DNA from: Bolinopsis microptera
Taxonomy: Eukaryota; Ctenophora; Tentaculata; Lobata; Bolinopsidae
Assembly (NCBI RefSeq): GCF_026151205.1
Contig: NC_087076.1
Coordinates: 15,216,919-15,280,918, forward strand
Direction of reading: 5' to 3'
Length of the DNA: 64,000 bases
Positions within the stretch are counted from its first letter, which is position 1, and each line of letters begins with the position of its first letter. The notes below the pieces were generated by a model. It saw nothing but the letters and a program-made list of their open reading frames with translations. It searched no databases and was not told the origin of the DNA. Positions 55,427-64,000 of this stretch are shown here, piece by piece. The position numbers and the translations under genes were made by a program.

Positions 55427-58400
55427 CATCATTTTCATAAAAACTCATGCACTCCAGATGCTACGAATTGAAAAAATATATTGAGTGTATTGGTACTAAT
55501 GACATTAAACATTCTAATAGGGTTCATTCCTTAGAAGTATCTTACTGAATTAATTGACACCACTAAGACAGTTATTTCCCGCATGCAATATAAATTGTCC
55601 AATGTTGTCTTCCTATTAAGTTTTATATTCCTACTTAGCAAAGATTCTAGATTTTTAACAATGCTACTTAAAACTTATTCCAAAGAATAATTGCGTGTTT
55701 CCAAGACGTTGCCACAACTTTTTAACTCGAGACTTGTTAATCATGTATTTGAACTTCTATACAATGATTGGCTTCATCTCAACATTGAGAGGATAGTTTA
55801 CTGTCCACTGGCTTAAGTTTGTTGTAAACGAACACAGTTTTGACAGGTTGTAATAATCTTCTGGGACGTTATATCTGTGATCTTTTCTTTCATTTAATAT
55901 TTGATAAGACTGCCCTAAAATTAAAACTCAACAAATCTCTGATTTTAATCTTTTTTCCTCAATTTTATGCCTCCTATTTCAGGTACATTCGGTCACTGCC
56001 CCATTTTTCCATATGTTAGACAATGAATCGTTTAGACTTAGAATAGTCTTTTTGATCAAAAGGCCTGCGTACACAGTCAAGAAATGCACATATACTATAA
56101 ACACGTTTATACCTAACAAAATTTACACATTTAATTCTCCATGCACTCCTCACACAACTACAATTATCATAATCATATTTTCTCTTCTATTCTCCTCATC
56201 ATGACTTACCTTCGTCCCAATTCTTCTCTCCACGACTATTCCATGAACACCGTATTCCCCCTAGATTCTAAATATTCATTCCCTCTCTACTCCTTGACAG
56301 CCCACGTTTATCTTATACCATTTCTTGCTTGCTCCCACAACAAACTTAATCTTTGTAATTATCTCCTCATGGTTTATAAGATATGTCTTCTCCTGGTAAG
56401 AAAGAATAGAGTCAAGTATTCCACCCGCCTCAGGCGGTCCTAGTATCTTTATTCATTCTTTGGTTTTCTCTCTTAACTTTCTTTGATCACACTTGTTAAT
56501 CCTTCTATGCTTTCTCAGGTCCCAACTCCCCTATCTATACTCTACCAAAATGTTCCAAGCTTATCCTTTCAGTAAACTAAGCTCCCCCATCCCCTTCTAG
56601 AGTAATAAGATGTACCGAACTTCCATTCCTTTGCTAAACATATGAGCACCTGACATAATTGCCCTCAATGCGACTGGCTCAAAAAATCTATTTCTAGCAC
56701 GAAATCTTTCCTTCTTCTCAATATGAAACTTCCCGCAATGACGCACGAGAAAGACTTCACCTCACGATCCTAATAACCCTAAAAAGTTAAGGGAAAATTG
56801 GGGTGGTGTTACTTTTGGCTGTTCGGTCTGATCTCGCTGCACTACAACCCGACACCAATAGCCTAGGTGCAAAATGCTTGCCGTTAAAATTGCTTTTCCT
56901 AAACAAAGAGAGTATTGTAATCTTACTTGTTTATAGATTAGGAACTCTTGGTTACCTTAATCATGAAGTCATATTAGTTATATTCGCAGCTAGTTTTCCA
57001 AAAGAAATCCCCTAAAATCTATGTATGGTGATTTTAATCTCCCCCATACCGATGCTATCTTCATCCAGTACCGGTACCTATTGAGCAATCCTTCATAATT
57101 CTTGCATGATCTTTCTCTCTCCCATTGATCACAATCACCCACACATAAATGGTATACATTAGACATTCTTCTTCATAATTATGATAACACAATCGAGTTA
57201 ACGTGAAAGTCTGTATCCACCTATCCGTGTGCAAATCTGTCATTTCCTGTCACTTTTTCAATTACAAGCTCCTTTTACCCCCAAGAAAAACGCCTAAACG
57301 TAAAATCTATCTAATTAGAGAAAGCAAACTGGACATGATAATCGTGAATTATGCTCGATAATTGGCAAGTCCGTAGAATCCTATAATCCTGATCTCTGAA
57401 GTTAGTTAAAGACTGATTGAAGAATTTAGTTGATATACATAATTACAAAAGGTAACTATTAAATCAAGTATTCAACCCCCGGGTTCGAATAGTGAACTTT
57501 TTTCTGTCATGCCGTAAAAGATAACTCAATCTAATTTAAAATTTCTGGTTCTATTTCTGATAGTTAAAGTTGTGTTTACTAGCCGTAAGATTTTAAGAGG
57601 CTTTTCATCATCCAAAATTAAGACAATCATTTCAATAGTGATGAGCCAGCTCTAAGTAACTAAGAAAGTTTTGGTCACATTTTAAGATAAATCTAACTCC
57701 TGCCTATTCTAATTGTGTTAGCATTCTGGAGCAGCTCGTTCAAACCCAAAGCTCAAGCTGAACTTTTCAATTCTTTCTTTTATAACCAGTGATTTCGATC
57801 CTTCACTATGACACTGATATCTCCTATGTCAATGATGTTGATTTTGATATGACTTCGATCATCGGGATGTCGTAAGCTTCTTCAAATATTAATTCAAATA
57901 AAGCCCAGGACCAGATGGCCTACACGGTGAAAATTCTCAAAAATTGTTACCGTAGTTTAGCTTACCCCTAACATGCATTTTTCGTGATCTTACAACAGCG
58001 CTACATCCACAAGAGATGGAAACTTGCAAATGTTTGTCCAATATTTAAGAAAGGTAAGAAAGTGAGGTTGAAACTATAGACCAATATCCCTTTTACTTGT
58101 TTTTATCATGAAAGTTTGGAGCGCAGTTTAACGTAAACGCTTCTTTGACAAGTACCCTCTTGATCCCAGGCAGCAGTTTTTCTAGAGCACAAGCCATCTC
58201 AACCAATATGTTGACTTTGTGATAGCCTGCATTGTCTCTTAACGAAAAACATTTATCAATCATGTTGTGTATTTTGATTTTGCTAAGGCATTTGATTCTG
58301 TAAATCCATGATATCCTTCTCATAAGCTAAAGACCTATATAAACCAATTGATGGTAACACATCTCCAAAGTCTTACCAATTACCTTCAAGCCGTTTACAA

Positions 58401-59842
58401 AGAGTGTTATTGGTAATGAGATGTCATCTACCCTCTCAGTTTAATCTGGTCCCCCAGGCGCTATTCTTTGGTCCCTATACTTTTTGTATTTTTATCAATG
58501 AATTTTCCTTCTTGCCTTTCGATAATACTTGATATTGTTTGTATCCGAAGATACAAAAAATCTGCGTAAAATACATCATCTTCTGATACTCCTAATTTAC
58601 AAATGGAATAGACTATCTCTCTGACGTGGCACTAAGAAACAAAAAGCGAATCCATCCAGCAAAATGAAAAGTGCCTTATTGTTTCGAAAACCATCTTTAT
58701 CTTCTCCATTCGCAACAATCTTGAAGGCTCTCCTTTGTGTATGTAAAAAAAAAAGAGTTAGAAAAATCTTGGAGTCGCTGTACTCCTAACTAATTGATAG
58801 TCAGTTGCGACAGAATTTATACAAGGCCAGCCAACAACTTGGTAGTTCAGAAGAGATGGCCATATTGTCATTTGATCAAAACGTCCCTGGCGCGTTTACC
58901 TCTCCCGGATCGTAGCCAATTCGAAAATGTTCCATAAATCCTTCGCCCTTGTAATAAATCACTTAGTGAAAAAGAGCAAGTCTTACCAAAAGAGAGCTAA
59001 TTAAATGGATTCTGTCTGAAGAGGGCCGCATTTTATCCACCCGAGCAATATGTCAAAAAGTGCAAGCTTGTCGACATTCTCCCGTTGTCTCATAAGTTTG
59101 ACTTGAATGAACTTATTTTTCCAAAAGTTCTTAACAATTTTAATCCTGTACACTTGCCTCACTTATCTCTCATTATATCAGGGCAATTCTCTGACTAACG
59201 TTGCCACCTCGACAGTCTGTCTATTGTGTCATCAATTTTACCTAAGTTAAGCAGAATTCACACACTACATGTACCTCAAAGAGCCCACTGCAAAATTTTT
59301 TTCTACAGAACCATATACTGTGGAAGACTCCCTTTACCAAGGTAAAGACAGATTGTGTCTACTAGTCCTTTTCAAAGCGAGTCATAAGCATCTATGAAAT
59401 GTTATTGGATAGTAAACAACAGTCAAGCCTAGTCTATTTGCTCCCCATATAATTATTATTTTGTTTTATTAATTTTTTATCTACCTTACCCTATACTTTC
59501 AACATCATAGCACCCTTCTCCCGCAACACCTTCTCACACATTAATACCATTTCAGACCTGTATCTAATGTATCTGGAATTGACGTATTGAAATACAAATT
59601 TTGACTCTATATCCACAGTTATTCACCATATTTGTTTTGTTTATTAAATAGTTTTCAATAAATTTTTGGATTTAGATTAATTCGATGTAATGGGTCCAAT
59701 ACTGCGGACATAGTTCACTATTGTACCGTGTTGGTCCCATCATATTTTACAGATGGGGCGATAATTTGAAACGATCTATTTTATATTCTCATTTGCTGAA
59801 CTCTGTAAAATTTGAAAAGTATTTAATTAAAAAAATAAATTA
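55427..59842 (+). mobile_element. Noisy LINE-A copy 6 (plus)
   Basis: Same extent as copies 2 and 4, running from CATCATTTTCATAAAAACTC to the A-rich 3' end. An A-run insertion occurs near 58,747. Confidence 0.86.
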
Positions 59843-59929
59843 ACTTAACTTTAAACAAATCAAAAACAAAATCAAACAACGAAACGAAAATTGGAACGAA
59901 ATGAATACAAAACAAAACTAAAATTAAAA

Positions 59930-60485
59930 TAAAATTTCCTAAAAGCATTTTCTTCAGCTTAAACTTGTTGGTGTGCCTACATTTACATTATGATTCCCTC
60001 CGCCAATGACTAGATTGCCATCTTTATTTAAAATAATTAAATTTTTTCATAAGGCAGAGATGACAATCTTTCGTACCCCCCTTTAAAGGATGAGCATTTT
60101 GATTTATTTTCCAAATATTTTACATGGTTTTTTTACTTCAACACCCATATTTTTCTTAGGAAGCTCCGTCGATTTCGTACTCTTGAGTTTGAAAAAGCTT
60201 GTGTATGAACGTGAACGGTCTTAACAGTGTTTTTCAGTAAGCCCAATAATTGTCTCTTCTTTTCATTTTCCACTCAAGAGTTTCTTCATATATCACTGCT
60301 GCTTCAGCATTGTCCGTTCATGGCACATTCCGGCTTTCTGCAATTGCACGTTTTCGATTTAATTGTATTCTTTCTGAGCTTGTGTCTGGTTGCGCGCATA
60401 GAATGGATCCTACTTGGTAGCAACTGTATATACTGAATTGTGTTTCTGTTGAACATTTTGTGAAATTGTTGGCCTCAGGGGAAGG
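59930..60485 (-). mobile_element. Penelope-like GIY-YIG fragment (minus), third array unit
   Basis: Noisy repeat of 36,480-37,030. Confidence 0.58.
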
Positions 60486-60618
60486 CTTGTCTATAATCGA
60501 GGAACTCTTGCCTATGTGTTTGTTTACAATGCAAAAGCGGAAATGTCCCACTGAACGGACAATGCTGAAGCAGCAGTGGATATATAACAACCGATTGCAG
60601 TGGAAAAGAGAAAGAACG
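60486..60618. repeat. Type-2 dyad loop, third occurrence
   Basis: Same non-palindromic interior and orientation as at 37.1 and 48.8 kb, with further indels. Confidence 0.72.
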
Positions 60619-61230
60619 AGCACTCCACCAGAACAACCAATTTCACAAAAAGTTTCAACAGAACACAATTAAGCTATCATAAACATTCCTACCCAACGAG
60701 GATCCAACTTAGGCGAGCACCAGACACCAATCTCAGCACGCACCTACCGATACACTCGCAAGACCTGGCAATCATTCAGAAAGCCGAAATGTGCCCCCTG
60801 AACGACAAATGCCTGGAACAGCCGTGAATAAGAAGCAACTATTGCATGGAACATAAACGAAAGAAGCACAAATATATGAGGGCTTAACTGAAAACACATT
60901 AAGACACATGAATTTTTTATTTTTTACCGATCAGTTCCACACACAATCTCTTTCAACCTCGAGAAGCTACAATCCGGACGGAGCTACTAAGAAAATTTGG
61001 AGTTGAAAGATAAACAAACACCAAATAAATATCATTGAAATAATCAAACATTGCTCATCCGTACAAGGGGGGTACAACGAGTTTCCTCTCTGCCTACTGA
61101 AAAAACTTATATATTTTAATAAAGAATGGCAATCTATTAAATATAGTATTCGGAACTCAAAGAAAATGTAGGCACCCCAACAAGTTTATGCAGAAAGAAA
61201 TCTTTTTAGGAATTTTATTTTAATTTTAGT
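60619..61230 (+). mobile_element. Penelope-like GIY-YIG fragment (plus), third array unit
   Basis: Noisy repeat of 37,190-37,745. It includes a unique T-rich insertion near 60,911. Confidence 0.58.
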
Positions 61231-61317
61231 TTTTGTTCTTGTATTTAATTTATCGATTTCAAAATACGTTTCGTATCCGTTTGATTTTGTTTTTGATTTA
61301 GTAAGTTAAGTTAATTT

Positions 61318-64000
61318 TAATTATTTATTATAAATAACTTCAAATAGTTTACAGAGTACAGCATAAGAATATAAAATAAATCGTTTCAAAATATCGCCCC
61401 CATCAGTAAAATATATGGGCACCCAAACACTGTAACACAAAGTGAACTATGCGCAGTAAGCTTGGACCCATTAACATCGACTAATCTAATCCAAAAATGT
61501 ATGAAAAACTATTTAATAACAACAAATCCATGGTGAATAACTGTGGATATTAGATCCAAAATTTGTATTTCACCAATAAGTCAAATTCCAGATACATTAG
61601 ATACAGGTTCTAAATGGTCATTAATGTGTGAAAGTGTGCGGGTAATGTGATATGATTTAATTATAGGAAGGTAGATGAAAAAAATTAATAAAACAAAATA
61701 ATAATAATATGTAGCAAAGAGACTAGGCTAGACAGTTTTTCACTATCCAATAAACATTTCCATCGATGCTTATGACCTCAGCTTTGAAAAGACTAGTAAC
61801 CACAATCTGTCTTACCTGTACCGGAGTCATTCCACAGTATATGGGTTTTTCTGTATAAAAATGATTTTGCCAGGGGCTATTTGAGGTACATGTTGGTGTG
61901 AATTCTGACTTAACTTAGTAAAATTGATTAACACAATAGACAGACTGACGAGGTGGCAACGTCTAGTCAGAAGTCCCTGAATATAAAGAGAATATGAGCA
62001 GTGATACAGGAATTAAATTGTAAGAACTTTGGAAAAAAATAAATCATTCAAGTCAAACTTTTGAGACAAAGGGAGAATGTCGACCAAGCTTGCCCTTTTT
62101 GAACATATTGCTCAGGTGGATAACTGCGGGCCCTCTTCAACAGAATCCATTTAATAGCTCTCTTTTGAGACTTACTAATATTATCACCTAAGAATTTATT
62201 ACAAGGGCGCCAGAATATGGAACAATTCGATTGCAACGAACCAGGAGAGGTAAAGCGCCCGCGACGTTTCTGAACAATGAACATATGGCCATCTCTTCAG
62301 ACCATACCAATTGATGGCAGGAGGCCTTATAATAAATTCTGTCGCACGACATTCCAACGTTAGCTAGCTTAACATCGACCTCCAAGATCTTTTTTCTACC
62401 TCTGACATAAACAAAGGAGAGCGCAGCAGATTGTAATGTGCGAATGAGGAGATAAAGAAGGTTTTCCGAAACAATAAGCACCTTTACAATTTTGCAGGAG
62501 AATCGCATTTTGTATTCTTAGTGCCCAGTCAAGAGATATCCTATATCCATATTGTAAATTAGTATTATCAGAAGATGAATGTATTTTAACTGGCCAGATT
62601 TTTTGTATCTTCGGCAAAACAAAAACAATATCATATTATCCGAAAGGCCAGAGGAATATCAATGAAAAACAATACAAAAAAGTAAGGGACCACGAAATAA
62701 ACCCTGGGACCAGAATTAACTGATAGGTAGATACACTCATTACCAATTAACCACTCTTTGGTAACGGCCTTGAAGGTAATTGTAAGAAATTTGAGAAGTG
62801 TACCATCAATGTTATATAAGGTCTTTAGCTTATGAAGACAGGATATCATGATTTACAGAATCAAATGCCTTACAAAAAAATCCAAATACACAACATGATT
62901 GATATTGTTTTCGTTAAGGACAATCCAGCTATCACAAAAGTCAACCATATTGGTTGTGCATGACTTGTGCTCTAGAAAACCATGCTGGCCTGATCAAGAA
63001 TGGTACTTGTCAAAGAAACAGTTTACGATTAACAATGGCCTCAACAACTTTCATGACTAAACAAGTAAGGAAATTGGGCTATAGTTTTCACCTCACTTTT
63101 CTTACTTTCTTAAAGTATTGGGACAAGACATTTGCAAGTTTCCATTCTTGTGGACTGTAGCCGCTGTTGTAAGATCCCAACGAAAAATGCATGTTAGAGG
63201 TCAGCTAAACCTACGGAACAATTTTTTGATAATTTTACCGTGAAGCCATCTGGTCCCTGTCTTTATTTGAATTAATATTTTGAAAGAAGCTTACGAACAT
63301 CCCGATGAACAAGTCAATATCAAAGATCAACATCATTGACATAGGAGATACATTGTCATAAAGTGAAGGATCCGAAAACCTGGTTATAAAAGCAAGAATG
63401 AAAAGTTCAGCTTTTTTATTGAGCTTTGATTGGAACCGAAGCTGTCCCGAAAAACTAACACAATTATGCATACGGCAGGATTTAGATTTATACTTAACAT
63501 GTGACCAAAACTTCCTTAGTATTAGCGCTGGAACATCACTATTGAAAAGATTGTCTCATATTTTGTGGCTGATGAAACCTCTTAAAATCTTGACGCTAGT
63601 TACAAACCTTTAACTCCATCATAAATAGACCCAAGAAATTTTAAATTTAGATCTGATCCTACCTTTTTTTACGGCATGAAGAAAAAGAGTTCACTAACGT
63701 AACCACGGGGGTTGAAACTCTGATTTAAATAGTTTACTTTAGGAATATTTATCAACTAAATTCATAATGCAGTCTTTAACTAACATCCAAACAACAGGAT
63801 CCTAGGCATTTTAGGACTTCTGCCAATTAATCGAGCATAATCACGATTAATCATGTCCCAGTTTGCTTTTTCCTTTAATTATTTATTTTACGTTTAGAGT
63901 TTTCCTTGCGGGAAAGGAGCTTTTAATTGAAAAAAGTGACAGAAAATGATCAGATTTGCACACGAATGAGGAATCACAGACATTCAAATTATCGATTGTG
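61318..64000 (-). mobile_element. Noisy LINE-A copy 7 (minus), cut by the window end
   Basis: Same left (3') terminus as copies 3 and 5. The window ends within the endonuclease region of ORF2, so the array continues beyond 64,000. Confidence 0.85.

Larger units (their letters stand above)
27937..64000. repeat. Noisy 11.7-kb dyad repeat array (alternating inverted 5.85-kb arms)
   Basis: One arm sequence is repeated in alternating orientation. Dyad centres of type 1 lie near 31,263, 42,994 and 54,754. Centres of type 2 lie near 37,112, 48,845 and 60,552. Arm lengths are 5.80-5.91 kb. Each arm contains a type-1 flank with (AT)n, a LINE truncated at the same 5' base, its 3' UTR, and a GIY-YIG fragment. 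Compared with the clean LINE at 7.5-18 kb, differences are mostly single-base insertions and deletions every 10-20 bases. That is the profile of an uncorrected long read, not of evolution. Reading frames within it are unreliable. Confidence 0.88.

Noticed and set aside
31263-60552. A linear virus or plasmid genome with hairpin telomeres
   Set aside because: The arms consist of a truncated host LINE and a Penelope-like fragment, with no replication or capsid genes. The hairpin geometry alone does not support a replicon.
27937-64000. Dozens of 60-125 codon open frames in the right half
   Set aside because: All are fragments of LINE or Penelope-like sequence, or of their antisense strands, created by dense indels. 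None is a gene.
27937-64000. Reading the noisy LINE copies as seven ancient, independently decayed insertions
   Set aside because: All share the same truncation point and the same flanks, and differ mainly by single-base indels rather than substitutions. That is not how independent old copies look.

Overview
The window looks like nuclear DNA of a metazoan, most likely a marine invertebrate. It is AT-rich and has spliced genes with short GT-AG introns (about 120-510 bp), CR1-group LINEs, hAT-type MITEs and Penelope-like (GIY-YIG) retroelement fragments. A cnidarian-like genome would fit, but the sequence does not prove it. No tRNA, rRNA, CRISPR array or prokaryotic operon is recognisable.

Left part (1-7.5 kb): a 192-codon reading frame of unknown function that is open at the window edge, then gene-poor DNA with several minisatellites. 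Two small genes for proteins with two predicted membrane segments follow (3.73 and 5.18 kb). Modules consisting of upstream sequence plus a noncoding first exon and a splice donor recur at 4.5, 6.75, 18.3 and 19.3 kb. They feed a family of tiny two-membrane-segment proteins; the 6.75 kb module has lost its coding exon.

Central part (7.5-18.2 kb): a near-complete CR1-group LINE on the + strand. Its ORF1 joins an AlkB-like 2-oxoglutarate/Fe(II) dioxygenase domain to an SGNH esterase domain, with all key residues present. Its ORF2 (AP-endonuclease plus reverse transcriptase) is split by a second, related LINE inserted in the opposite orientation. That LINE has a 54-nt poly(A) and an intact 1078-codon ORF2.

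Middle part (18.2-27.9 kb): two more small membrane-protein genes, then a well-supported eight-exon minus-strand gene with two calponin-homology-like domains. A cluster of short DNA-transposon-like elements follows: a 210-bp hAT MITE with a perfect 8-bp target duplication, an 0.88-kb element with inverted termini, and a foldback element. An exact 342-bp tandem duplication comes last.

Right part (27.9-64 kb): base quality changes abruptly. Everything to the window end is one noisy, indel-riddled sequence repeated in alternating orientation. A 5.85-kb arm is read forward, reverse, forward and so on, giving an 11.7-kb period. Each arm holds a 5'-truncated copy of the 7.5-kb LINE family plus a GIY-YIG fragment of a Penelope-like element. 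The single-base-indel error pattern and identical junctions in every arm point to an uncorrected long read through an inverted repeat, a closed hairpin molecule or an amplification concatemer, not to decayed independent copies. Short open frames there are not genes.
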